This document shows, in pieces, positions 15,545 through 24,478 of a DNA stretch of 64,000 nt. Both the position numbers and the translations under genes were made by a program. Location of the stretch: positions 70,776 through 134,775 of the forward strand of contig CAKSHC010000006.1 in the NCBI GenBank assembly GCA_934456365.1. Reading direction: 5' to 3'. Below the pieces are notes generated by a model. It was given only the letters and a program-made list of their open reading frames with translations. It made no database searches and was not told the origin of the DNA. Positions within the stretch are counted from its first letter, which is position 1. The number at the start of each line of letters is the position of its first letter. The stretch is from an uncultured Eubacteriales bacterium. Its GTDB lineage: Bacteria; Bacillota; Clostridia; Oscillospirales; UMGS1783.

Positions 15545-16603
15545 TTAGTCCGGGATGATCTCGCGCAGGAGCTTTTCGCCGTAGGCGCTCAGGGCGGGGA
15601 AGTCGACGGCGGCGCGGTAGATGAGCTCGAGCCGGTCGTGTTCCTCTTTGCAGGCGGCCAGCAGGCCGACGGCCTCCTGGATGATCTCGTCGCGGCTGCG
15701 GCGCAGGAAGGCGGCGCGTTTTTTGACCTCGGCTTCCTGCTCGGGCCTGAGGAAGCGCGAAGCGCGGATGCGGCAATAGGGCCTGGGCTCGGTTTTATGG
15801 AGCGAATTGGAGAGGCAGAAGGAAAGCCCTGCCTCGGGCAGGATGAGGTGGGTCAGCGCGTCGGGGATCAGGGGCGAATAGCCGCTGACCACGCGGTGGC
15901 CCTGCTTGAGGGCGCGCACCCGCACCGATTCCAGCAGGCGGGTGGCGACGCCGTAGTCGTCGTCGATGACCAGCTGCTTTTCGCCCTCGGCGGTCGGCGG
16001 CGAGAAAAACACGCGCCCCTTTGGGGTGATGGCCGCGAAAAACCGCTTTTCCTCCTGCGGAGCGTGGCCGGTGGGGCGCACGCAGCGGGAGAGGAGGCGC
16101 TCGGTGTAGCCGAGGAGGCGGCGGCGATCCAGCAGCGAAAAGCCGATCCCGCTCAGCTCGCGCTGCAGGCGCCCCGCGGCGGCGAGGTATAGGGTGGCAC
16201 GGGTATGCAGATGCGCCATTTTGCGGCCGGATTCGCGGATTGCCGCCGTGTTCTTTTGCAGGCTTTCCCGATCCCAGAAGGGATAGAGGTTGACAATGGT
16301 GCCGATCGCTCCCGGCAAAGGCGGCTCCACCACATGGGGCGGAGTCCCGTCGAGCATGCAGGTGTCGAGCGCCGGGATCCAGACGGCGTCGAGCGAATCG
16401 GGGTCGGAGGAGCAGTGGATTTCTTCCGCCTCCAGCCCTTTTTCTTTGGCGCGCGCCGCCAGGGCGCGCATCAGAGTGGATTTTCCGGTGCCGGGACCGG
16501 CCTTGAGTACGTAAACATGCCTGCGGCCCGCAACAAACGGATCAAAAAGGGAGATAAACCCGCTTTCCGAGCAGGCTCCCAGAAAACTGTGCCGTTCCAT
16601 CAT
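15545..16603 (-). CDS. P-loop ATPase of unknown role
   Basis: About 352 residues from the MMERHSF start at 16603 (GGGGGAG nine bases upstream; the longer frame to 16627 lacks a site). Walker A is GPGTGKST near residue 40. The rest resembles a Firmicutes family of uncharacterised ATPases of about 360 residues (PRK06851-like, from memory) that appear to be two degenerate P-loop halves. Here the second half lacks a clear Walker A. It is divergent from the DUF4364 gene. In related genomes the family is mostly seen in spore formers, but no role is established. Confidence 0.7.
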   Translation of the reverse strand: MMERHSFLGACSESGFISLFDPFVAGRRHVYVLKAGPGTGKSTLMRALAARAKEKGLEAEEIHCSSDPDSLDAVWIPALDTCMLDGTPPHVVEPPLPGAIGTIVNLYPFWDRESLQKNTAAIRESGRKMAHLHTRATLYLAAAGRLQRELSGIGFSLLDRRRLLGYTERLLSRCVRPTGHAPQEEKRFFAAITPKGRVFFSPPTAEGEKQLVIDDDYGVATRLLESVRVRALKQGHRVVSGYSPLIPDALTHLILPEAGLSFCLSNSLHKTEPRPYCRIRASRFLRPEQEAEVKKRAAFLRRSRDEIIQEAVGLLAACKEEHDRLELIYRAAVDFPALSAYGEKLLREIIPD

Positions 16604-16672
16604 GGTGAATACACTCCCCCCGATCAAACTCTCTCTACAGTTTATCGATTTGCGCGAGTTTGGTTCCGCCTC

Positions 16673-16701
16673 TTGCTCAAAAGAGAGAAATATGCTACAA
16701 T
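16673..16701 (+). promoter_or_regulatory. Promoter of the DUF4364 gene
   Basis: TTGCTC, 17 bp, TACAAT, with the ATG 18 bp beyond the -10. Confidence 0.55.
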
Positions 16702-16719
16702 ATCCCCGAGGTGATATCC

Positions 16720-17268
16720 ATGGAGAAAAGCGGAGTTTTGCGCGAGATCGAGGATGTGAAGCTTCTGATATTATACACGCTCAGCAAGCTCAACCGCCCC
16801 GTGCCCACCGAGGCGATGGTGGATCTGTTTCTCAATTCCGAAACGGTGGAATATTTTTCCTTAAAGGAAGCGATCGACGAGCTGATCGAAACCCGGCATA
16901 TCGCCGTCGACCCCGAGGGTGGGGTCACGGTTCTCACCCGCCTGGGCTACGAGGCGGCCCGGGAGCTCTCCTCCCGCCTGCCCCGCTGGGCCTGCGACAG
17001 GGCGGTGCGCGGCGCGATCGAGCTTCTGGCGTCGCTCGACCGGCGCGAGGGCACCAACGCCCGGGTTTACGAGCGCGACGGGCAGTTTGTGGCCGACTGC
17101 ACCCTTTCCGACGGCGACAGCCTCCTCTACCGCCTGGAGCTGACCCTTCCCTCGCGGGAATTCGCTTTCGCCACCAGCGAAAACTTCAAGGAAAACGCGG
17201 TGGACATCTACCGCATGATCCTCAAAAAGCTCTCCGGCCCCTATAAGGACCCCTTTGAGAAGCATTGA
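16720..17268 (+). CDS. DUF4364 family protein
   Basis: 182 residues from the ATG at 16720 (GAGGTGAT just upstream); the in-frame extension to 16660 overlaps the promoter. The N-terminal region LLILYTLSKLNRPVPTEA and the following helix pattern look like a winged helix. They match what I recall of DUF4364, a Clostridia family of putative transcriptional regulators. Its own promoter and the terminator at 17301-17335 make it monocistronic. Target unknown. Confidence 0.75.
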   Translation: MEKSGVLREIEDVKLLILYTLSKLNRPVPTEAMVDLFLNSETVEYFSLKEAIDELIETRHIAVDPEGGVTVLTRLGYEAARELSSRLPRWACDRAVRGAIELLASLDRREGTNARVYERDGQFVADCTLSDGDSLLYRLELTLPSREFAFATSENFKENAVDIYRMILKKLSGPYKDPFEKH

Positions 17269-17300
17269 GGCGGATTCGGATCGTAATTTCTTCATTTTTG

Positions 17301-17335
17301 CAGCTCTTCCCGATCGGGAAGAGCTGCTTTTTTAT
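17301..17335 (+). terminator. Terminator after the DUF4364 gene
   Basis: CAGCTCTTCCCG/CGGGAAGAGCTG palindrome followed by TTTTTT. Confidence 0.85.
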
Positions 17336-17373
17336 GCAAAACAACGAAAACGGCAAAAAAAGAAGAAAGGTTC

Positions 17374-17402
17374 TTGACAAAACGCAACGGAAAGACTACA
17401 AT
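17374..17402 (+). promoter_or_regulatory. Promoter of surface protein 1
   Basis: TTGACA, 17 bp, TACAAT. It has the same architecture and the same -10 as the promoter at 20834-20862. Confidence 0.8.
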
Positions 17403-17416
17403 AATATTGTAAAGCC

Positions 17417-17430
17417 GTAAATCGTTTTAC
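17417..17430. promoter_or_regulatory. Putative LacI-family operator 1
   Basis: GTAAATCGTTTTAC, a near-palindrome with central CG typical of LacI-family sites, 14 bp past the -10. It matches operator 2 (20876-20889) at 13 of 14 positions. Bound protein here would block the start of transcription. Confidence 0.7.
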
Positions 17431-17465
17431 AGCATTTACGGAAGAAACGTTTGGGAGGTAAGAAC

Positions 17466-19610
17466 ATGAAGAAAAAACTGGCACTGTTTCTGGCGGTTGC
17501 GATGCTTCTCACGGCGGTGATCGGCGTGGTGAGCGTTTCGGCCGAGGAAACGAACCCTCTGTCGATCGGCGTGGGGCAAGCGTCTCTGCGCATCGGCTTC
17601 GAAGGGGAAGACCTGGCTTACGGCTACTGGAACCAGGACGTTGTGGATACGGAAGCCCATTCGGGCACGCATTCCACCAAGGTGACCGGCAACGGCAGCT
17701 ATGCTTCGTTCATGGCCTGGACGGGCGGCGGCAAGCTGGTCAAGGATCAGGCTTATCTGGTTTCCTTCTGGGCGAAGGGCCCGGCCGGAACCAAGCTGGA
17801 GTATGATTTCGAGAGCTATGGCGAGGGCAAGGCCGAATATTCGGAAACCAGCCGTCAGCTCGCCGGGGAAGACTGGGAGAAGATCGAGTTTATCGTGGTT
17901 CCCCTGGTGGATCCGATCAACAACGATCATGTGGTCAACGGCTATCCGCTGCGCCTTCTCCATCGCGGCAGCGAAACCCTTTACCTGGACGACATCACCA
18001 TCCGTCCGCTCGGCAACATTGAAACGACGGCCGGTGTGGAGATTGCAAACTGGTTTTTGAGCTGGGGCTATGACGGCGACACCACCACCGACACCGATTT
18101 CGGCCGGTGGACGATGGATGGCGCGGGGCTGACCGGCACCGACGGGATCATCGGCTCGGGCGCGCTTCTGACCAAGGTCGGCACCTACGCGGGCCAGTAT
18201 TTCTGGACGGGCGCCGGCAACATGGAGCCGGGCAAAACCTATCTGGCGGCTTTCTATGTGAAGGGCGCTGTGGGGCAGACGATTGTGACCGACCTTGCCG
18301 ACGGCGGGATCCCGGGCGCTTCCTATACGCTGGAAAACGACGACTGGACGCTCTGCCTGCTGCAGGTGACCATCCCGGAGGATAAGCTTCCGATGGCGAC
18401 GGGCTATGCCTTCCGCGTGTTCTCGACCGAGAGCTTCTCGATCGATGAGGTTCGGTTTGGCGCTGTGAAGGAAAACAATCCGCCTGCGCCCCCCGAAGAA
18501 AAATCGAATCTTTTTGACCGCGACAACAGCGCGCTGGGCGGCTTTGTGGCCTTTGAGCCGACCAAAGACGCCGGCTACGCTGCCTACTATATCCGCACGA
18601 TGATGGATGCGAACAAGGCATACACCGTGGAATTCAAGGCGATCTCCAACACCGCAGGCGCCGTCCTGATGGTGGACCTGGAGAACCTTGGCGGTATCGG
18701 TGCTTCGCCTTCCGTTACCATTGCCCAGAAGGACGCCTGGGACTCCTACAGCGTCACCCTGACTCCGACCGAAAAATGGCAAGAATCCTCCAATGCCGAT
18801 ACGGCCCGGTTGGGGTGGCCGCTGCGGGTGTATTTCGACACCAAGGTGGACGCTCAGATATTCATCGACGATCTTGTTGTGAAGGATGCCGACGGCAACG
18901 TGGTCTTCACCCAGAATTTCGATGCGCTCAAGCCCGGCGGGATCGAGGCTTGGCTCAACGGTAAGGCAACCCATATTCCGAACGGCTATGTGCCGCCTTC
19001 GGAAGACGAGGTGCTCGGCTACAACGAGCTGATCAACGGCGATTTCGAGAGCGCCGATCTGATGCGCTACTGGTGGAGCCGGACCGACTGGAACGGCGGC
19101 CTGTGGCAGCGCGAGGAAGGCATGGGCGTTGACGGCTCGGCGGGCCTTGTGGCGCGCGGCCGCGGCGAGGGCACGAGCATTCAGAACGCGGGCGTGTTCT
19201 ACACGCTGGCGGGCGAAGGCAGCGAGGCCTCGCTGGAGCTTAAGGCCGGCGAAACCTATGTGCTCAAGTACAAGGCGTTCCGCCCGCAGGGTGTGGATTC
19301 CTACCTGTATATCGACATCAATGAAAAAGGCGTGGTTTCGGCCGACGCTTCGAAAAACGGCGAATGGGAAGAGGTCACGGTCCGCTTCGTGGCTCCCGAA
19401 GGCCCCGTGAAGATCCGTGCGGTCGTCAACGCGCTGGCAGAGGGCGAATATGTGGTCATCGACGACATTGAGCTGCGCCAGGTCGGCGGCGATCCCAACG
19501 GCAGCCCGCGCACCGGCGACGACACTCCGGTGGCTCTGCTGGCGGTGGCGATGCTGGTGTCCTTCGGCGCCTGCTCGGTCTTCGTTTCCAAGAAGTTCTT
19601 CTGCAAGTAA
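17466..19610 (+). CDS. Secreted, probably wall- or membrane-anchored carbohydrate-binding-like protein
   Basis: About 714 residues from the ATG at 17466 (GGGAGGTAAG upstream). A signal peptide covers about 1-28 (MKKKLALFLAVAML, ending VSVSAEE). Three or four beta-sandwich-like modules resembling CBM4/9-type folds follow. The last one (about 519-675) carries the motif WWSRTDWNGG, also present twice in the protein at 20919. The C-terminus is SPRTGDD near residue 679, then a hydrophobic helix and basic tail. That is sortase-like (the family consensus is LPxTG or NPxTG), so covalent anchoring is possible but not certain. The shared operator and promoter link it to the LacI gene and the GH36 lipoprotein. 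Confidence 0.8.
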   Translation: MKKKLALFLAVAMLLTAVIGVVSVSAEETNPLSIGVGQASLRIGFEGEDLAYGYWNQDVVDTEAHSGTHSTKVTGNGSYASFMAWTGGGKLVKDQAYLVSFWAKGPAGTKLEYDFESYGEGKAEYSETSRQLAGEDWEKIEFIVVPLVDPINNDHVVNGYPLRLLHRGSETLYLDDITIRPLGNIETTAGVEIANWFLSWGYDGDTTTDTDFGRWTMDGAGLTGTDGIIGSGALLTKVGTYAGQYFWTGAGNMEPGKTYLAAFYVKGAVGQTIVTDLADGGIPGASYTLENDDWTLCLLQVTIPEDKLPMATGYAFRVFSTESFSIDEVRFGAVKENNPPAPPEEKSNLFDRDNSALGGFVAFEPTKDAGYAAYYIRTMMDANKAYTVEFKAISNTAGAVLMVDLENLGGIGASPSVTIAQKDAWDSYSVTLTPTEKWQESSNADTARLGWPLRVYFDTKVDAQIFIDDLVVKDADGNVVFTQNFDALKPGGIEAWLNGKATHIPNGYVPPSEDEVLGYNELINGDFESADLMRYWWSRTDWNGGLWQREEGMGVDGSAGLVARGRGEGTSIQNAGVFYTLAGEGSEASLELKAGETYVLKYKAFRPQGVDSYLYIDINEKGVVSADASKNGEWEEVTVRFVAPEGPVKIRAVVNALAEGEYVVIDDIELRQVGGDPNGSPRTGDDTPVALLAVAMLVSFGACSVFVSKKFFCK

Positions 19611-19622
19611 GGATAGAAAAAT

Positions 19623-19657
19623 CCGGGGCGGCCTTGCGGGCCGCCCCGGTTCTTTTT
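19623..19657. terminator. Bidirectional terminator between surface protein 1 and lacI-type gene
   Basis: CCGGGGCGGCC/GGCCGCCCCGG, five-base loop, followed by TTCTTTTT. Confidence 0.85.
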
Positions 19658-19664
19658 CGGAAGA

Positions 19665-20729
19665 TCAATATTCGGCTTTGGAAATGCTGGCGCGGGTGAT
19701 GAGATAGGGCTCGATCACGATATCGTCGAGCGGGGCGCTGCCCGAGCCGGAAAGGATGAGCTCCAGAAGCTTCTGCATGGTTTCTTTGGCCTGAAGGGTC
19801 TGATGCTGGCAGATGGTGGCGCTCAGCTCGCCGGAAAGCAGGAAGGCTTCGGTTTGAGGCAGAAGATCCATTCCGATCACGCGGGCCGGGGTGTCGATCT
19901 CACGCAGCGCCTCGCACACCGCCCAGGAATAGCAGGTGGTGAGGAAAACGCCGGGGTTTTCGCTCCGGATACGGGGCGTGATCTCGCGGGTGGCGCGGGC
20001 GGTTTTCTCCGGGAGGTCTTCGGTGTAGCCGATGTCGAAGATCTTCATCCCGTAGCCGCGCATGGCGGCGGCAAAGCCGTTGATGTAGCGCCGGTGGATG
20101 GAGGAATAGGCTGAGCCCGTGAGCACCAGAACCTCCCGGCAGCCCATCAGGTGAAACATATCGGCCGCGATCGCCCCTCCCTTGCGGGCGTCGATCCAGG
20201 CGGTGCAGCAGGATGAGAAAAGGCTCATCTTGTTGCCCATCGACAAAACCGGGATCTCCAGCCGGTTGAATTCCTCATAGATATCGAAAAAGCAGCGCTC
20301 TTCGCTCAGATCGTCGAGCGAAAGGATGACTCCGTCGTAATCAGAGCGCAGAATATCCTGAATGGCGGCATAGGCGTCGGTATCCGAGGTGAGGTATTCG
20401 TAGATCACGCATTCCAGCTTTCCGCCGGAAAATTCATTGACGGCCGCCTGAATGCCGGTTTTGAATTTATTGCAGATATGGGCCGGGGAGGCGGGCAGCA
20501 CCACGGCCACCCGAAGGCTGCTTTTGCGCAGCGTTTTGGCCTGAAGGGAGGGGGTGTAGCCCAGCTCCTTGGCCTTGGTGAGGATGCGGCGGCGCAGGCT
20601 GTCGCTGATATTGCCCTTGCCGGAAAGCGCCAGCGAGATGGACGCGGTGGAAACCTCCATCGCCTCGGCCAGCTCTTTGATATTGACTTTGTTGTTGGTG
20701 ATCCGGACGGTTCTGCATTCCGTTTCCAT
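19665..20729 (-). CDS. LacI family transcriptional regulator
   Basis: 354 residues from the ATG at 20729. The start is chosen because a GGGGG ribosome-like site lies upstream and the protein then begins about 17 residues before the helix-turn-helix. The LacI DNA-binding domain is clear (VNIKELAEAMEVSTASISLA, then the hinge segment LQAKTLRKSS). A periplasmic-binding-like effector domain follows (about 70-340). It lies between the two surface-protein genes, and both have a GTAAANCGTTTTAC site just downstream of their promoters. Regulation of both by this protein is the simplest reading. The inducer is probably a galactoside or breakdown product, given the neighbouring GH36 gene. Confidence 0.93.
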   Translation of the reverse strand: METECRTVRITNNKVNIKELAEAMEVSTASISLALSGKGNISDSLRRRILTKAKELGYTPSLQAKTLRKSSLRVAVVLPASPAHICNKFKTGIQAAVNEFSGGKLECVIYEYLTSDTDAYAAIQDILRSDYDGVILSLDDLSEERCFFDIYEEFNRLEIPVLSMGNKMSLFSSCCTAWIDARKGGAIAADMFHLMGCREVLVLTGSAYSSIHRRYINGFAAAMRGYGMKIFDIGYTEDLPEKTARATREITPRIRSENPGVFLTTCYSWAVCEALREIDTPARVIGMDLLPQTEAFLLSGELSATICQHQTLQAKETMQKLLELILSGSGSAPLDDIVIEPYLITRASISKAEY

Positions 20730-20833
20730 GGGAATCGCCCCCTTTTCTTTTATCCTACCATATTCGCGCCGCTCTGTCAAATCCGGGCGCATTGGTCAAT
20801 CTCCACAAAATCCAAAAAATCTTCCGATGTGTC

Positions 20834-20862
20834 TTGACAAAATAATCAGAGTGGGCTACAAT
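20834..20862 (+). promoter_or_regulatory. Promoter of surface protein 2 and GH36 lipoprotein
   Basis: TTGACA, 17 bp, TACAAT. Confidence 0.8.
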
Positions 20863-20875
20863 ATTGTATATCGCT

Positions 20876-20889
20876 GTAAACCGTTTTAC
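20876..20889. promoter_or_regulatory. Putative LacI-family operator 2
   Basis: GTAAACCGTTTTAC, 13 bp past the -10, the same placement as operator 1 at 17417-17430. Confidence 0.7.
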
Positions 20890-20918
20890 GGCGCAAGCAA
20901 TCCCAAAGGAGGAACCTT

Positions 20919-22268
20919 ATGAAAAAGACACTTTCGCTGATCCTGGCCGTGCTGATTCTGGCAGCTTGCTGCGTGGTCAGCGTTTCGGCGCAGGAGAGCG
21001 GCAATCTGCTGGCCAACGGAAGCTTCAATGTTTCGGCTGGCGGCTGGTGGCTGCGTAAAGACTGGAACGGTGGTGCCTTTGAGCGCTATCCGGATGGCGG
21101 CTATGAGAATTCCGGCTGCCTGATCGCGACCGGCGTGGGCGACGGCGGCTCGGATAAGAATATCGGCGCTTTCTACACCACGCAGGAAGGAAATGAGATG
21201 ACCTTTATCCCCATGGCGGGCGAGCAGTATCAGCTTTCCTTCATGGTCAACTTCCTCGACGGAACGAAAAACCGTGTGTGGATGGATGTGAACGAAGGCG
21301 CGCTCGGCTCGGGCGAGGCCAATCATACCGGCGGCTGGGAGAAGGTTTCCTTTGTGTTTACCGCTCCGAGCGCCAGCCCGCTCAAGATCCGCTGCGTGGT
21401 CAACGCGCTGCCGGAGGGCAAGCGGGTGGCTGTGGACGAGATCTGCCTCGTGTCGCTTTCGGGCAATCACCAGCCGGATCCGAGCCTGAATGTGGAAGAC
21501 AAGGTGGACCGCACCACCACCCTGCTCGGCGATAACCTGCTGCGCAACGGCAAATTCAACAATCCCTCCATCGCATCCTGGTGGTGCCGGACCGACTGGA
21601 ACGGCGGCTATTGGGAGTGGTCGGAGAATGAGGGCGTCGACGGCACCGGCTGCTTAAAGGCCGTGGGCGTGGGCGACGGCGGCCCCGGCAAGAATGCGGG
21701 CGTGTTCTACACGGCGCAGGAGGGTGTGGAAAACTATCTGCAGCTTGAGGCCGGAAAAACCTATCAGCTCGACGCTTCCCTCTATCGCCCGGACGGGGTG
21801 AAGGGCGCTCTGTACATCGATGTCAACGAAGGCATGTGCGGCGCGGCCGCCTGCATGAAAAACGGGGAGTGGCAGGATGTTTCCTTCCGCTTCCTGGCTC
21901 CGGACGCCCCGGTGAAGATCCGCATCGTGGCAGCGCAGCTGCCGACGGGGCAGTATATGTATGCCGATAATGTGATGCTGCGCGAGGTGGGCAAGGAGCC
22001 GACCCCGGAGGAGGAGATCCCCTACATCGAGGGGCTGGCCACCATCAAGGCGGCCTCGTCCAATCCGATCGAAACGGTGGAAAGCCGCGAAACGCGCGGC
22101 GGCTCGGCCGGAAACGGCTCGGCGCTGCCCTTTATTCTGGCGGGCGCCGGGGTGCTGGTCGTGGGAGCCGCGGCGGCGGTCGTGGTTTTGTGGATGAAGA
22201 AGAAAAAGGCGGCGGTTCCCGAGCAGGGGCCGGCCGAAGAGAGCGGCAAGGAGGAAAGCCATGAATAA
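20919..22268 (+). CDS. Membrane-anchored surface protein with two WW-DWNGG modules
   Basis: 449 residues. Signal peptide about 1-25. Two tandem modules of about 150 residues (about 28-180 and 205-362) each start with N-L-L-x-N-G and contain WW..(K/T)DWNGG, then G(V)GDGG and a conserved beta-rich pattern. They are related to the last module of the 17466 protein. A C-terminal hydrophobic helix (about 400-422) is followed by KKKK and an acidic tail, so the protein is membrane-anchored with the modules outside. The stop overlaps the start of the GH36 lipoprotein by 8 bp. A glycan-binding role next to the hydrolase is inferred, not shown. Confidence 0.8.
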   Translation: MKKTLSLILAVLILAACCVVSVSAQESGNLLANGSFNVSAGGWWLRKDWNGGAFERYPDGGYENSGCLIATGVGDGGSDKNIGAFYTTQEGNEMTFIPMAGEQYQLSFMVNFLDGTKNRVWMDVNEGALGSGEANHTGGWEKVSFVFTAPSASPLKIRCVVNALPEGKRVAVDEICLVSLSGNHQPDPSLNVEDKVDRTTTLLGDNLLRNGKFNNPSIASWWCRTDWNGGYWEWSENEGVDGTGCLKAVGVGDGGPGKNAGVFYTAQEGVENYLQLEAGKTYQLDASLYRPDGVKGALYIDVNEGMCGAAACMKNGEWQDVSFRFLAPDAPVKIRIVAAQLPTGQYMYADNVMLREVGKEPTPEEEIPYIEGLATIKAASSNPIETVESRETRGGSAGNGSALPFILAGAGVLVVGAAAAVVVLWMKKKKAAVPEQGPAEESGKEESHE

Positions 22269-24438
22269 GAAGATTGTCGCGCTGCTTGCGGTGCTGGTGC
22301 TTTGCCTCGGCGTGGCTGCGGGATGCAGCGGAAAGCCGGCGCAGGAAACGGTGAGCACCCTGTATAAGGTGGGCTATTCGCTTTCGGAAGAAGAAAAGCT
22401 GACCCACTTTTTTATGGATCGTGAATACGCGCTCGATTCCGAGAGCATGAAGGTCACGCAGGCCGAGCTGGATAAGGCCGGCAGGTTCCTGACCGATTAT
22501 GTGCTGGAATCGGCGAAAAACGGAGGCGCCTGGGATGTGAAGATCGGCGGGGCCTCGGTGATGGAAGAGATCAAGAACTGGACGCTCAAAACCGAGAGAA
22601 CCGGCGAGGACGACGCCAAAACCGACTACACCCTGACCTACACCAAGGCGGGCCAGGTGCTGGAGATCGTGATCTACGCCACGGCCTATAAGACCTATCC
22701 CGTGGTCGAATGGACGATCTGGCTTAACAACAAGGGCGAGGAAAATTCCGCGCAGATCACCGAGCTCAACGCCCTCAACTATACCTTTGCTTCCGACTGC
22801 GCCGAGAGCGAGGTGCTGGTCACCACCTTCGAGGGCAGCCATGAGGATTATACCTCCTTCAAGCCCGACACGAGAATCCTCGAGAAGATGAAAACTCGTA
22901 TCGTCAGCGGCACGGGCGGCAAATCCTCGGTCGACTGGTCGCCCTATATGAACCTGCAGTGGAAAAACGAGCAGGCCTCCTGGGGCAAAGAGGGCGTGTT
23001 TATCTCCAACGGCTGGCCCGGCCAGTGGTACACCAAGGCCACCAACACCGGCGAAGGCACGGCGGTGGTCGCCAAGCAGGAAACGCTCAACACCTACCTC
23101 AAGGCCGGCGAGAGCCTGCGCTCGCCTCTGATCACGCTGCTCTTCTGGGAAAAGGATCTGATGCGCTCTCAGAACATCTGGAGAAGCTGGGTTTACAATG
23201 TGGCCATGCCGCAGCCCAACGGCGAGCCCATCCCGGCCGGTCTGCATGGCAATACCGCGCAGGACACCGCTCTGACCGAAACGGCCACCACCGAAAATCA
23301 GGTGGAAGCGATCCGCAAGTGGGTCGAGCTCGGGCTGGATGTGGACGGCTGGCAGATGGACGCCGGCTGGTACGATATCGCCCCCGGCTACAACAACTGG
23401 GTCGGCACCGGCTCCTGGGAGCCCTCGGCCAGCCGTTTCGGCGGCAGCCTCAAGGAGATCAGCAACGTTCTCCATGAAAACAGCATGAAGTTCATCCTCT
23501 GGTATGAGCCGGAGCGTTTGGTGGCCGATTCCGAATGGTACAACAAGTTCCACGGCACGGATTGGATCATCGAGAATCCGACCTGGCACTGCTTCAACCT
23601 GGCCAACGACAAAGCCACCGACTTCCTGATCGAGTATCTTCTGAAATCGATCGACGAAAACGGCGTGGATATCTACCGGCAGGACTGCAACATCAACGGC
23701 CCCTCGCTGCGCGACTACTGGAAGCAGATCCAGGAAGACGGCCGCAAGGGCTATGTGGAGAATAAATACATCCGCAACTACCTGCGTTACTACGACGCCA
23801 TCCTCGAGCATACCGGCACCTTCATCGATTCCTGTGCCTCGGGCGGCAAGCGCCTCGATCTGGAAACGACCAAGCGCGCCGTGGCTCTCTGGCGCGACGA
23901 CAAGTGCTATGAGCCGCTGCTCACGCAGTGCCAGAGCTGGGGCATCAACTTCTTCATGCCCTATTCCGGCCAGGGCTCGCTTTCGCAGAGCTCGGGCTCG
24001 ATGAAGTATTCCTTCCGCTCCAATATGATGGCCTGGACGGGGCTTCCCTGGAAGCTCTCGCTTATCAACGAGAAAAACATCGACCTGCACAAGCAGATGA
24101 TCCAGGAGCATAAGGACTACGCCCATTATTACACGCAGGAGTATTATCCGCTCACGGCCTTCTCCACGGACTTCGAGCCCTGGATGGCCTGGCAGTACAA
24201 CGACGCGAGCGATTCCACCGGCATCATCCAGGTGTTCAAGCGCCCCGAAAGCCGTCAGAGAGAGGCGACCTACTATCTCTCCGGCCTCCAGGCAGACACC
24301 CTGTATGAGGTCAAGGATATCGACACCGGCGATACCGTCCAGCTTCTGGGCAAGGAGCTGATGTGCAACGGCATCACCATCACCCTGCAGGATTATAACG
24401 CGGCGGAAATCTATTCCTATCGCCCGGTCACGCAGTAA
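22261..24438 (+). CDS. GH36-type alpha-galactosidase lipoprotein
   Basis: 725 residues with a lipoprotein signal (lipobox VAAGC, Cys about 22), so anchored on the outer face of the membrane. After a beta-rich N-terminal domain comes the (beta/alpha)8 catalytic domain with GH36/GH-D hallmarks: DGWQMDAGWY, ILWYEPER, VDIYRQDCNING (nucleophile about Asp475) and DSCASGGKRLDLET. The general acid is probably one of the aspartates in LWRDDK. It would release galactose or a similar residue from glycans at the cell surface. It is translated from the same mRNA as the 20919 surface protein. No transporter is encoded in this locus. Exact sugar specificity is uncertain. Confidence 0.88.
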   Translation: MNKKIVALLAVLVLCLGVAAGCSGKPAQETVSTLYKVGYSLSEEEKLTHFFMDREYALDSESMKVTQAELDKAGRFLTDYVLESAKNGGAWDVKIGGASVMEEIKNWTLKTERTGEDDAKTDYTLTYTKAGQVLEIVIYATAYKTYPVVEWTIWLNNKGEENSAQITELNALNYTFASDCAESEVLVTTFEGSHEDYTSFKPDTRILEKMKTRIVSGTGGKSSVDWSPYMNLQWKNEQASWGKEGVFISNGWPGQWYTKATNTGEGTAVVAKQETLNTYLKAGESLRSPLITLLFWEKDLMRSQNIWRSWVYNVAMPQPNGEPIPAGLHGNTAQDTALTETATTENQVEAIRKWVELGLDVDGWQMDAGWYDIAPGYNNWVGTGSWEPSASRFGGSLKEISNVLHENSMKFILWYEPERLVADSEWYNKFHGTDWIIENPTWHCFNLANDKATDFLIEYLLKSIDENGVDIYRQDCNINGPSLRDYWKQIQEDGRKGYVENKYIRNYLRYYDAILEHTGTFIDSCASGGKRLDLETTKRAVALWRDDKCYEPLLTQCQSWGINFFMPYSGQGSLSQSSGSMKYSFRSNMMAWTGLPWKLSLINEKNIDLHKQMIQEHKDYAHYYTQEYYPLTAFSTDFEPWMAWQYNDASDSTGIIQVFKRPESRQREATYYLSGLQADTLYEVKDIDTGDTVQLLGKELMCNGITITLQDYNAAEIYSYRPVTQ

Positions 24439-24445
24439 AGAGCAG

Positions 24446-24478
24446 AAAATCCCGGATCTTCGGATCCGGGATTTTTTT
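24446..24478 (+). terminator. Terminator after the GH36 lipoprotein
   Basis: AAATCCCGGATC/GATCCGGGATTT with TTTTTTT following. Confidence 0.85.

Noticed and set aside
15339..15548. 69-aa plus-strand frame
   Set aside because: It crosses two terminator hairpins, has no ribosome site, and its codon use is unlike its neighbours.
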